Below the pieces are notes generated by a model. That model had not been told where the DNA came from and ran no database searches. It worked only from the letters and a program-made list of their open reading frames with translations. 64,000 nucleotides of DNA from Seleniivibrio woodruffii (lineage in GTDB: Bacteria; Chrysiogenota; Deferribacteres; Deferribacterales; Geovibrionaceae): the NCBI RefSeq assembly GCF_004339245.1, contig NZ_SMGG01000004.1:372001-436000 (forward strand). Reading direction: 5' to 3'. Position numbers and translations under genes: made by a program. Below, piece after piece: positions 1 through 8,150 of this stretch. The stretch's first letter is position 1. Each line of letters opens with the position of its first letter.

Positions 1-2
1 TT

Positions 3-464
3 AAAAAGGATGTACTTGAGACCGAAGGCTTTATATCGGGCAAGTGGATAGGTCAGCTGAAAAAATGCGTTCTGGCGGGCGAACTGGACGGCACTGTCGA
101 TGCTGAAAGCAGAGGCGGCGTTGTAACAATGAGCGTCCGTGAGGCGCAGGCAAGGTTTCTGGAGGATGTTAAGCCACAGTCGGTGACCTTCATAACCGAT
201 ATCGCCCCCAGCGATGAAAATTTTGAGAAGGCTGTCGCTCTGGCGAAGGATACCAGCGTTCTGCTAATCGAGTGCGTCTTCCTTGAAGAGGACAAAGAAC
301 ATGCCGATTTCAAAAAACACCTCACAATGACCCTCTCCAAAGAGATCTTCAGAAAGAGCGGTGCGGACAAAGTGCGGTTTTTCCACTTTGCGCCCCGATA
401 TGACCAGTTCCGCAGAGAGTTTTATGACAGGCTCTACAGCGATATGGAAGGGTTTATTCTCTGA
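3..464 (+). CDS. Ribonuclease Z-like metallo-beta-lactamase-fold protein (C-terminal part)
   Basis: The reading frame is open from the window edge, so the N-terminus and the main metal-binding HxHxDH motif are missing. The visible 153 residues end with HFAPRY, which resembles the conserved HFSPRY metal-ligand region of RNase Z (tRNA 3'-end processing) and related MBL nucleases. An aspartate in FITDIAPSD sits where these proteins keep a metal-bridging Asp. The stop overlaps the ATG of the next gene (ATGA), so the two are translationally coupled. Family placement is good; assignment as true RNase Z rather than a related MBL hydrolase is uncertain without the N-terminal half. Confidence 0.65.
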   Translation, partial: KKDVLETEGFISGKWIGQLKKCVLAGELDGTVDAESRGGVVTMSVREAQARFLEDVKPQSVTFITDIAPSDENFEKAVALAKDTSVLLIECVFLEEDKEHADFKKHLTMTLSKEIFRKSGADKVRFFHFAPRYDQFRREFYDRLYSDMEGFIL

Positions 465-1294
465 TGCTTAAACCATTTGTAGACCTCACGGAAGTTGAGG
501 ACATAGAACTTCTTGATCTGGATTTCAAACGTGCCGAATCGGAGAACGTTGCGCTTCAGGCCAACTATCCGTCTTTTGTCAATAACGGCGGAATCGGCGT
601 TCTGCTGGTGCACGGGTTCACATCCAGCCCCCTTGAAATGCAGCCTCTGGCGGACTATCTGGCAGGGCAGGGTTTCAGCGTGTATAACGCAAGGCTGGCC
701 GGACACGGCTCCGACTACAGATATCTCAACGTGACGACCTTTGCCGACTGGTACGATTCGGTAAAATACGGGCTTCATCTTCTGAAACGGAACTGCAAAA
801 ACGTTTTTGTTATAGGCTGTTCCATGGGCGGGCTTGTGTCGCTCATGACAGCGCATCTGAACGGGCTTGACGGTGCGGTTCTTCTGGCACCGTGCATCCG
901 GATAAAAGCTCCTCTGGCATCCCTGACACCTCTGGTGGGCAGGTTTGTTCCTGCAATGCCTAAGATGGGATTCGACATGCAGTATGCGGATATTTTCTAT
1001 CCCTACTGGCCCATGAAGGGCGTTGCAAGTCTTTATAAGTTCACAAAGTACGTCGAATCGGTGAGTTCTGAGTTCAGAATGCCGCTGATGGGATTCCAGT
1101 TTCCCGGCGATAAGGTTGTCAGTGCTCAGGCTACGAAAGATTTTTTCGGGCGTGTCGGCTCAAAAGATAAATTATACGTTGAATTTCCGCCAAAAGACGG
1201 GCAAACTCATATATTGACGTCTCATCTGAACCAGCATAGGGACGAGATGTTTACGAATATTGCCGTATGGCTGAACCACAGAGGTGATAAATGA
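464..1294 (+). CDS. Alpha/beta hydrolase (esterase/monoacylglycerol lipase type)
   Basis: 276 residues with the classical alpha/beta-hydrolase layout. The oxyanion-hole region is LLVHGFTSSP (about residue 47) and the nucleophile elbow is GCSMGG (Ser about residue 120). A late acid/His pair is plausible near GDK and QTHI. The spacing resembles carboxylesterase Est30 and bacterial monoacylglycerol lipases, which cleave short acyl or glyceride esters in the cytoplasm; the true substrate is unknown. It is coupled to the upstream RNase Z-like gene by ATGA and overlaps proC downstream by four bases, forming a compact three-gene unit. Confidence 0.85.
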   Translation: MLKPFVDLTEVEDIELLDLDFKRAESENVALQANYPSFVNNGGIGVLLVHGFTSSPLEMQPLADYLAGQGFSVYNARLAGHGSDYRYLNVTTFADWYDSVKYGLHLLKRNCKNVFVIGCSMGGLVSLMTAHLNGLDGAVLLAPCIRIKAPLASLTPLVGRFVPAMPKMGFDMQYADIFYPYWPMKGVASLYKFTKYVESVSSEFRMPLMGFQFPGDKVVSAQATKDFFGRVGSKDKLYVEFPPKDGQTHILTSHLNQHRDEMFTNIAVWLNHRGDK

Positions 1295-2100
1295 CGGGAC
1301 TTAAGATTGGATTCATCGGAGCGGGCAACATGGCCGAGGCGATGATAAAAGGAATACTCGCATCCGGAATAAAGGCCGAGCTTGCCGTCAGCGACTCCAG
1401 CGTGGAGAGGCTGGAGGTCATCCGCACGGTTTACGGTGTTGAAGCGGTCAGCAAGGACAACAAAAGAGTGTCCGATTTTGCGGATATAATTTTTCTGGCT
1501 GTAAAACCCCAGATACTTTCGGTAGTTCTGCGCCAGCTCAAGGGCAGGGTGCGTGACAAGCTCATCGTGTCCATCGCTGCGGGAAAAACCATTGAATACA
1601 TCGAGAGCATTCTCGGCGACGAAATCCGTATTGTCCGTGTTATGCCGAACACACCTGCGCTGGTTTTGAGCGGTGCTACGGCTGTATGCGGCGGGAAATC
1701 GGCTCTGGACGAAGATCTTGAGACGGTCAGATCACTTTTCAGCTCGGTGGGAAGCTGTGTCATTGTTGAAGAAGAGAAGATGGATGTGGTTACAGGTCTT
1801 TCCGGCAGCGGACCCGCATACGTTTATCAGTTCATAGAGGCTCTCAGCGATGCAGGGGTTAAAATGGGGCTTACAAGGGCGGATGCAACTCTCCTTGCGG
1901 CTCAGACAGTTCTTGGTGCGGCCAGAATGGTTATCGATACCGGAATCCACCCCGCACAGCTTAAAGACAACGTGACATCTCCCGGCGGAACGGCCATCTG
2001 CGGTCTCCATGAGCTTGAGAAGGGCGGAATGCGTGCGGCGGTGATAAACGCTGTTGAGGCGGCCACTGAAAAATCAAAGGAACTGGGCAGAAAAAAATAA
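1291..2100 (+). CDS. proC: Pyrroline-5-carboxylate reductase
   Basis: 269 residues, normal length for ProC, which reduces pyrroline-5-carboxylate to proline with NAD(P)H in the last step of proline synthesis. The Rossmann motif GFIGAGNMAEAM is at residues 7-18. The family signature is SPGGTAICGLHELEKGG near residue 230, preceded by the GSGPAYVYQF helix of the dimer domain. The start overlaps the hydrolase gene by four bases, so it is the last gene of that operon. No arginine or proline genes are nearby. Confidence 0.96.
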   Translation: MTGLKIGFIGAGNMAEAMIKGILASGIKAELAVSDSSVERLEVIRTVYGVEAVSKDNKRVSDFADIIFLAVKPQILSVVLRQLKGRVRDKLIVSIAAGKTIEYIESILGDEIRIVRVMPNTPALVLSGATAVCGGKSALDEDLETVRSLFSSVGSCVIVEEEKMDVVTGLSGSGPAYVYQFIEALSDAGVKMGLTRADATLLAAQTVLGAARMVIDTGIHPAQLKDNVTSPGGTAICGLHELEKGGMRAAVINAVEAATEKSKELGRKK

Positions 2101-2229
2101 GTGTGCATTATTTTCCCGCAGGTGTGAAAATGCTGTCAGGGGTAATGTTTGTAACTGATTTATAAATAACAAATATGTGGATATTGTGTGCGGGCAAATT
2201 AATTGCTCTATATTTTTTCGGAGGAAACG

Positions 2230-2493
2230 ATGAAAAAATATAGATCTTCTGTTTCAATTATTGTGTTTGCACTGTTTGCTGTTTCTGCGGTCACAGGTTT
2301 TGTGATCTACTTTATGCCCCATCCGAAAGGTCCCAGACCGGAGGTTGTTGATGCTGTCAGGACTGTCAGCTTCGGGCTTGTTATGAAAAAGACCCACGAG
2401 TACGTATCAATGGTGATGGCGGGTGCGGCTCTTTTTCATATTTATCTTAACTGGAATTCTCTGAAGAGTTATATTTTCAGTGCAAAGAAATAA
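2230..2493 (+). CDS. DUF4405-like small membrane protein
   Basis: 87-residue protein with two predicted membrane segments (about residues 8-28 and 50-70) and histidines in KKTHEYVSMVMAGAALFHIYLNW. This matches the DUF4405 pattern, a small cytochrome-b-like membrane domain of unknown function. ATG at 2230 was chosen over an upstream in-frame TTG at 2203 because GGAGG lies seven bases before it. It is monocistronic, with about 130 bases of leader after proC and a strong terminator directly after the stop. A haem-binding role for the His residues is conjecture. Confidence 0.7.
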   Translation: MKKYRSSVSIIVFALFAVSAVTGFVIYFMPHPKGPRPEVVDAVRTVSFGLVMKKTHEYVSMVMAGAALFHIYLNWNSLKSYIFSAKK

Positions 2494-2494
2494 G

Positions 2495-2524
2495 AAAGGG
2501 CGGTCAATCGACCGCCCTTTTTTG
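2495..2524. terminator. Bidirectional rho-independent terminator
   Basis: A perfect 11-bp stem (AAAGGGCGGTC / GACCGCCCTTT, loop AATC) has a T-run on the plus side and A-runs giving T-runs on the minus side. It lies between the convergent DUF4405 and leuB genes and can stop both. The core GCGGTCAAT(C/T)GACCGC recurs in the terminator at 38640. Confidence 0.9.
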
Positions 2525-2526
2525 TT

Positions 2527-3655
<1,129 letters not shown>

Positions 3656-3673
3656 GGAATGCATTGCCTTCAT

Positions 3674-3700
3674 GTCATTCTGAACGCAGAGAAGAATCTC
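3674..3700 (+). repeat. GA-loop hairpin repeat, copy 2
   Basis: Starts GTCATTCTGA and ends GAAGAATCTC. The outer stem is ATTCT/AGAAT, a compensated version of ATCCT/AGGAT in other copies. The inner stem is weak here (a single A opposite A). It is inverted relative to copy 1 and lies 18 bases from it. Confidence 0.75.
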
Positions 3701-3719
3701 ATAAATTATTAACCAATGA

Positions 3720-3748
3720 ATTTTATTCTATTCTTTGGGTAAAGTCAA
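3720..3748 (-). promoter_or_regulatory. Sigma-70-type promoter of leuB
   Basis: Minus strand TTGACT (-35, 3743-3748), 17-bp spacer, TAAAAT (-10, 3720-3725). Predicted transcription start near 3713 gives a leader of about 110 nt carrying both hairpin repeats. Confidence 0.7.
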
Positions 3749-3769
3749 ACTTTAATATGTTCAATAAAA

Positions 3770-4855
3770 CTACATTGCATGCTCACGACGGTAAACGATA
3801 TAAACCGCCACTGCCGAGAACAGGATGATGGGAACGAAGCTGGACATAAAGGGGCTGAGTACGCCGTTTTTACCCAGCGAAGCACAGGACGCAACGGTCA
3901 TCCAGAATGCAAAGCCCACCAGAAGGGATTTTGCCGCAACTTTTATGTAAGAGTGGTTACGGTTGAAGTCGACGCACAGCGGGAATATTACGAGGATGAT
4001 AACGAGAACACTGATGGCATGTGCGAAAATTTTATATATCTGCATCATATATTTGGATGTGTTGACCTTCTGATTTTTCATTACCTCTGCCACTTTGTAG
4101 ATATCGCCTATGGAGACGTACTGAGGTTTCAGGAAGGGCATTGTCGAGAGTTCGTCAAAAATCTCTTTAGTGGTGGTTATGTTTCTGACGTCATAGGTTT
4201 TTTTGGGAACTTCCATCATGTCGTACTTCTTCTGGTTAAATAGCTTCCATTTGTCTCCGGCACGCTTTGCGGAGTTGTAGGTTTCTATGGATTCAACCTG
4301 AAGTTTATCGTTCAGGGTATATTCGGTGACGTAGTGAAATTCCATTTTTTCAGGGTCGAGGGCGGTTATGTGTATGAAACGGTTGCCTTTCAGCTTCATC
4401 CAGATGTTGGTGAGCGAGGGGCGCACGTCTATCTCTTTCTTGTAAATTATTTCTGCGGCGTATTTCTCACGCATATACATGACTTTGGGGTTTATGGTGT
4501 TAGCCATGAGGATAAGCAGAAGGGAGACGACTATGCCGGAATAGAAGAAGGGCATTATAAGGTCTCTTATCTTGCCGCCCAGCGATACGAATGCCACCAG
4601 TTCATTGTTTTTTATGAGGGTCAGCATCACCAGCATGGTGGAGATGACTATGGACATTGGCATTGTGGTGTAGAGCAGGTATGGGACTTTCATAAAGTCA
4701 TAAACTATTACCTGCCAGAGAGTTACCTGATATTTATCCACGAGGTCGGTGTGCATTGCGGCATTGGCCAGCAGAGAAATAACCGCAACAACAATCTGAA
4801 CCACAACTGTATATTTCAGGAATAAAGCCATGATGTATCTGTCAAATTTTCCCAT
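3770..4855 (-). CDS. lptG: LPS export permease LptG-type (YjgP/YjgQ family)
   Basis: 361 residues with about three N-terminal membrane helices, a periplasmic beta-jellyroll domain (roughly residues 120-270) and three C-terminal helices, the standard YjgP/YjgQ fold. LptF and LptG form the inner-membrane core that LptB2 uses to extract lipopolysaccharide and pass it to LptC/LptA. Its ATG overlaps the upstream stop by one base (TAATG). Being second in the pair and having the family's LptG-like N-terminus (MGKFDRYIMALFLKYTV) supports LptG, but F/G assignment is less certain than family membership. Confidence 0.88.
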   Translation of the reverse strand: MGKFDRYIMALFLKYTVVVQIVVAVISLLANAAMHTDLVDKYQVTLWQVIVYDFMKVPYLLYTTMPMSIVISTMLVMLTLIKNNELVAFVSLGGKIRDLIMPFFYSGIVVSLLLILMANTINPKVMYMREKYAAEIIYKKEIDVRPSLTNIWMKLKGNRFIHITALDPEKMEFHYVTEYTLNDKLQVESIETYNSAKRAGDKWKLFNQKKYDMMEVPKKTYDVRNITTTKEIFDELSTMPFLKPQYVSIGDIYKVAEVMKNQKVNTSKYMMQIYKIFAHAISVLVIILVIFPLCVDFNRNHSYIKVAAKSLLVGFAFWMTVASCASLGKNGVLSPFMSSFVPIILFSAVAVYIVYRREHAM

Positions 4856-5907
4856 TAAAGCACTCTCTCATAGGCGTAGATGCTGATAACCCCGAAAACA
4901 ACGTTGGGAACCCATGCGGCGAAGAAAGGATCGATCTGTCCGCTGAGTGCAATGTTCTGTGCGACGAGGAACATTGTGTTGTAAAGAACCACTATCAGCA
5001 CTGTGGATGGGATGGCCATGGCCTTTCCGCTTCTGTGGAAGAACATTCCGATGCTCATTCCGAATATGCACATTATGATTGCCGCAAAGGGCATTGAAAA
5101 CCTTTTTGAAAACTCGAATTTGAATATGGGGTCTTCGCCGAAGTTGGCTATCAGCTCATTGAGCGGCATCAGCCTTTCTGTTTTGATGGTTACTCTGGAA
5201 GCGTCCGCCAGAGGAGCGTTTATGCTGAAAGTTTTAAAATTTATTGTTGAGTGCAGGTTGTCCTCACGGATGGTGGCTATTCTGCCGTCTGTAAGCTCCA
5301 GCAGAAGACCTGCGGACCCTGTGGGGATTATTTTTGCGGATTCAGCCGTTATGACAGAGTTCTTTTCCTTATCGATTATCATGAGCCTTTCGTACTCAGT
5401 GGTGCTTATCTTCTTCTCGGCATAGAATACATAGCCTTTAAGTTCTTCATAAAGCTCTTTTTCTTTTATGTCTTTAATGGACACGAGCTTAGCCATTTTA
5501 AGCACGTTCTCTGCCGCCAGAAAACTCCCCTTAGGCATGAAATATGAACTCATCAGAACGCCGATGATGAACACTCCGATGGCGAATATCATTGCAGGAA
5601 GAAGGAAAAAACGTCTGCCCGCACCAAAGGAGCGCATGGCTACGATCTCGCTTTCAGACGACATTCTGCCGAAAACGAACATAACGGCCAGCAGAGCCGA
5701 AGTGGGTATGGTTATTACGAAAAACGAAGGGAGATAGTATATCACCGTCTGGATTATGAGCCATCCGGGGACGCTTTTTGTGAAAAAAAGGTCTGAAAGA
5801 TCAACAAGTTTGTCCAGAAGGAGCAGGAGAACGAAAAATATGTTGCCCAGAAAGAAAACGGGGAGCAGTTCTTTCAGAATGTATTTATGAATCAGCTTGA
5901 GTTTCAC
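4855..5907 (-). CDS. lptF: LPS export permease LptF-type (YjgP/YjgQ family)
   Basis: 350 residues, six predicted membrane helices around a periplasmic jellyroll. MSSESEIVAMRSFGAG in the cytoplasmic loop after helix 2 is the conserved coupling-helix region of LptF/LptG that contacts the ATPase LptB. It is the first of the lptF-lptG pair and starts inside the end of the DUF1820 gene (23-base overlap), so all three are probably co-transcribed. Presence of the pair implies an outer membrane with LPS or lipooligosaccharide. No lptB, lptC or lptA is in the window. Confidence 0.9.
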   Translation of the reverse strand: MKLKLIHKYILKELLPVFFLGNIFFVLLLLLDKLVDLSDLFFTKSVPGWLIIQTVIYYLPSFFVITIPTSALLAVMFVFGRMSSESEIVAMRSFGAGRRFFLLPAMIFAIGVFIIGVLMSSYFMPKGSFLAAENVLKMAKLVSIKDIKEKELYEELKGYVFYAEKKISTTEYERLMIIDKEKNSVITAESAKIIPTGSAGLLLELTDGRIATIREDNLHSTINFKTFSINAPLADASRVTIKTERLMPLNELIANFGEDPIFKFEFSKRFSMPFAAIIMCIFGMSIGMFFHRSGKAMAIPSTVLIVVLYNTMFLVAQNIALSGQIDPFFAAWVPNVVFGVISIYAYERVL

Positions 5908-6181
5908 TGTACAGCCTTATAACGGGTGTTTCTTTTTTCATGGTCACTTCGTCGATGCGGACAATATAGTTCAGCGGAATGTATGATCGCTCAACGTTTT
6001 TGAAGGTTTCTTTCAGCTTGCCGTCGTCCGGTGATATGATTATATCAGACTGGCCGATGAAAACAATGTCTGAAATCTCTATCAGCCCCAGAAAAGATGA
6101 CGGGTTCAGATAGCTTGCGTGAATTGTCTGCACTTTTTTATCTTCATCAATAAAGACGATCTTATAGAGTTTTTTGTTCAT
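5885..6181 (-). CDS. DUF1820 family protein
   Basis: 98 residues. The pattern YKIVFIDEDKKVQTIHA, LGLIEISDIVF and later RSYIPLNYIVRIDEV fits the DUF1820 family as I know it: small soluble proteins of unknown function with a conserved SYIP...IRIDEV core. It lies three bases downstream of the holin-family gene and overlaps lptF by 23 bases, placing it in the envelope operon. No catalytic motif is visible. Function unknown. Confidence 0.7.
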   Translation of the reverse strand: MNKKLYKIVFIDEDKKVQTIHASYLNPSSFLGLIEISDIVFIGQSDIIISPDDGKLKETFKNVERSYIPLNYIVRIDEVTMKKETPVIRLYSETQADS

Positions 6182-6184
6182 GGA

Positions 6185-6577
6185 TCAATTGCCTTTGTGG
6201 TAAAAAACTTTTACGGACGAACGGGAGGAGAACCCGTCGAAGATCAGGTTCACCAGACTGATGACTATCGCCCCCAGAAAAGCTGTCCAGAAGCCGCCCA
6301 CCTGAAGTCCGTCAATGAAATTTGCAGTGAGCAGAAGGAGCAGGGAGTTTATGACCATGTAGCCTATGCCGAGGCTGAGAATCTGGAAGGGCAGGGTCAG
6401 AAAAAACAGCAGAGGGCGCAGAAACGCCTGAAAGAACGTCAGAATGAGCGCCGCCGATATCAGAGCAGTGTAAGACTGGACGTTCACCTTCTCCATTATG
6501 AGCGAGGTGAACCCGATTCCAATAACGTTGACACATATTCTGTAAAGGATATACTGTAGCTTATGCATAGTGGACAT
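6185..6577 (-). CDS. Phage holin family IV-type (PF04020-like) membrane protein
   Basis: 130 residues with four predicted membrane helices. The motif FLRPLLFFLTLPFQILSLG is typical of the superfamily-IV holin-like proteins that are common chromosomal membrane proteins, usually not lysis proteins. It heads the operon with DUF1820 and lptFG. Two starts are possible: ATG 6577 or ATG 6568 (MHKLQY). A minus-strand TTGTTA-N17-TATTAT ends almost at the first ATG, which would favour a leaderless start at the second. Function unknown; an envelope role is inferred from the neighbours. Confidence 0.75.
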   Translation of the reverse strand: MSTMHKLQYILYRICVNVIGIGFTSLIMEKVNVQSYTALISAALILTFFQAFLRPLLFFLTLPFQILSLGIGYMVINSLLLLLTANFIDGLQVGGFWTAFLGAIVISLVNLIFDGFSSRSSVKVFYHKGN

Positions 6578-6599
6578 AATATATTGTTAAAATGATAAT
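6571..6599 (+). promoter_or_regulatory. Sigma-70-type promoter of the PHP phosphatase gene
   Basis: TGGACA (6571-6576), 17-bp spacer, GATAAT (6594-6599), each one mismatch from consensus. The predicted start is near 6606, only about 10 bases before the ATG at 6615, with AAGGGG as ribosome site. It overlaps the divergent gene's start region. Confidence 0.55.
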
Positions 6600-6614
6600 A
6601 ACAAGGGGTTTTTC

Positions 6615-7448
6615 ATGATAGATCTGCATTGCCACTCAACCTATTCGGACGGTACGTTTTCTCCTTCGAAACTGCTTGAATACGCTGAAAAAAGAGGGGT
6701 TGAGGTGCTTGCGCTGACCGACCACGACACTGTTGACGGGCTTCACGATTTTTTCTCCCATGTAACGTCTGTGGAGAGAGTGGCGGGAACGGAGCTGAGT
6801 ATAGATTACGACAGCGGAACCTTTCATGTTGTGGGTCTGTTTCTGGATTATAAGGAGAAAAGGCTGAACGAAACGCTGGATTTTCTGAAAAATGCCCGCA
6901 GAACCCGCAATGAGAAGATAGTTGCCGCTGTAAGCGGACTTTTGGGACGCAAAGTGACCCTTGAGGACGTTTCCGACGGAAACGAAGGGGAACTGGGCAG
7001 GCCGCACATTGCAAAGTATCTGATAAAGTGTAAGGTTGTCTCAACGATGCAGGAGGCGTTCGATAAATATCTGGCGAAGGGCCAGCCGCTGTATGTTGAT
7101 AAGGCCAGACTGGGTTTTGATGAGGCGGCAGAGATCATCCACGGAGCAGGTGGAATAGCTGTTCTGGCACATCCGGCAAGTCTGCGCCTCAGCGATGAGG
7201 AGCTTGTTCCTTTCCTTGGGGATCTTAAAGAGAGAGGGCTTGACGCCATAGAGGTTTTCTGTTCGGAGATAAAACCCGACAGATGGCCATTCTATCATGG
7301 AATTGCTGAAAAGCTGGGGCTGGGTGTTTCAGGCGGCAGTGATTTTCATGGTGACAATAAGCTGAAAATAGCTCTGGGCACAGGGCCTGACACGCTTAAT
7401 ACCCCATATTCCGTATATCAGGCGCTGAAAGAGCTTACGCAGAGATAG
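6615..7448 (+). CDS. PHP-domain phosphoesterase (RNase AM / 3',5'-nucleotide phosphatase type)
   Basis: 277 residues. The PHP motifs are IDLHCHSTYSDGT (residues 2-14), LTDHDTVDGL (about 34-43), a central GRPHIAKYL, AHPAS and the late GSDFHGD. This matches the TrpH/YciV family, whose members hydrolyse 3',5'-bisphosphonucleotides (pAp) and trim RNA 5' ends in a Mn-dependent way. The gene is monocistronic; its 3' end overlaps the convergent HAD gene by 31 bases. Exact substrate is inferred from family only. Confidence 0.88.
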   Translation: MIDLHCHSTYSDGTFSPSKLLEYAEKRGVEVLALTDHDTVDGLHDFFSHVTSVERVAGTELSIDYDSGTFHVVGLFLDYKEKRLNETLDFLKNARRTRNEKIVAAVSGLLGRKVTLEDVSDGNEGELGRPHIAKYLIKCKVVSTMQEAFDKYLAKGQPLYVDKARLGFDEAAEIIHGAGGIAVLAHPASLRLSDEELVPFLGDLKERGLDAIEVFCSEIKPDRWPFYHGIAEKLGLGVSGGSDFHGDNKLKIALGTGPDTLNTPYSVYQALKELTQR

Positions 7449-8053
7449 TCGAAAACCTCTGTATGATCCTTTATGAGTATACTGTCTTCAAGCCTGTTCT
7501 CATATGCCAGAAAATGGACATCCGCTGCTTTTGCTGCCAGATAGTCTGTCATTGAGTCGCCAATGAACAGCAGAGCATCTTTTTCCGTTCCGAAATAATC
7601 CATAATCTTGTAAAGCCCTTCGGGGTTTGGCTTCGGTTTTGCTACATCCATGCATGTGACGGTATAGGAGAAAAAATTTCCCATGCCGAAATGTGTTAAA
7701 AGGTATGAAAGCGATATGCCTCTGTTTGTGAAAACAGCGAGGCTGCGGCCGGAAGACTGAAGCTTTTCGAGGGTATCATGAATGTTAGGGTTTGGTTTCA
7801 TAAGATCTATGAACAGTTTGAAGTTCATGTTCGTGGCAAACTCCAGCATCTCGCCTATCAGCTTTTCGTCTGTGACGAAGTTTCTGATGATGCCTTCGTT
7901 TGTGCCCATCATGGCAAGACTGACAAGGGAAGGGTTTTCCCAGTCTATCTTCGGTATTCCGTATTTTCCGAAAAGGAAATCATAATAGCCTTTGACGGCG
8001 GCTGTGCTGTCGAAGAGTACCCCGTCGCAGTCGTAAACAATAATATTTTTCAT
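7418..8053 (-). CDS. HAD-superfamily hydrolase (phosphoglycolate-phosphatase-like)
   Basis: 211 residues from MKNIIVYDCDGVLFDS. The nucleophile motif is DCDGVLFDS (motif I), then VFTNRG (motif II), KPKP (Lys of motif III) and GDSMTDYLAA (motif IV), so it should be a Mg-dependent phosphatase of the Gph/PGP type. The ATG at 8053 was chosen because further upstream codons run into the fliD sigma-28 promoter and are not family-like. Substrate unknown. It is divergent from fliD. Confidence 0.85.
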   Translation of the reverse strand: MKNIIVYDCDGVLFDSTAAVKGYYDFLFGKYGIPKIDWENPSLVSLAMMGTNEGIIRNFVTDEKLIGEMLEFATNMNFKLFIDLMKPNPNIHDTLEKLQSSGRSLAVFTNRGISLSYLLTHFGMGNFFSYTVTCMDVAKPKPNPEGLYKIMDYFGTEKDALLFIGDSMTDYLAAKAADVHFLAYENRLEDSILIKDHTEVFDYLCVSSFSA

Positions 8054-8097
8054 ACCTACTGCTTTAATACATTTTTCAGGTTTGGGCAATTTGTTTC

Positions 8098-8124
8098 TAA
8101 AGCTAAAATTTTGCAGGCCGATTA
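8098..8124 (+). promoter_or_regulatory. Sigma-28 (FliA) promoter of fliD operon
   Basis: TAAA (8098-8101), exactly 15 bases, GCCGATTA (8117-8124), one mismatch from the flagellar consensus TAAA-N15-GCCGATAA. It is 26 bases upstream of the fliD ATG, which is the expected class-3 flagellar arrangement. Confidence 0.88.
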
Positions 8125-8150
8125 GGCTGGTATCCATCGGAGGTTGACTC

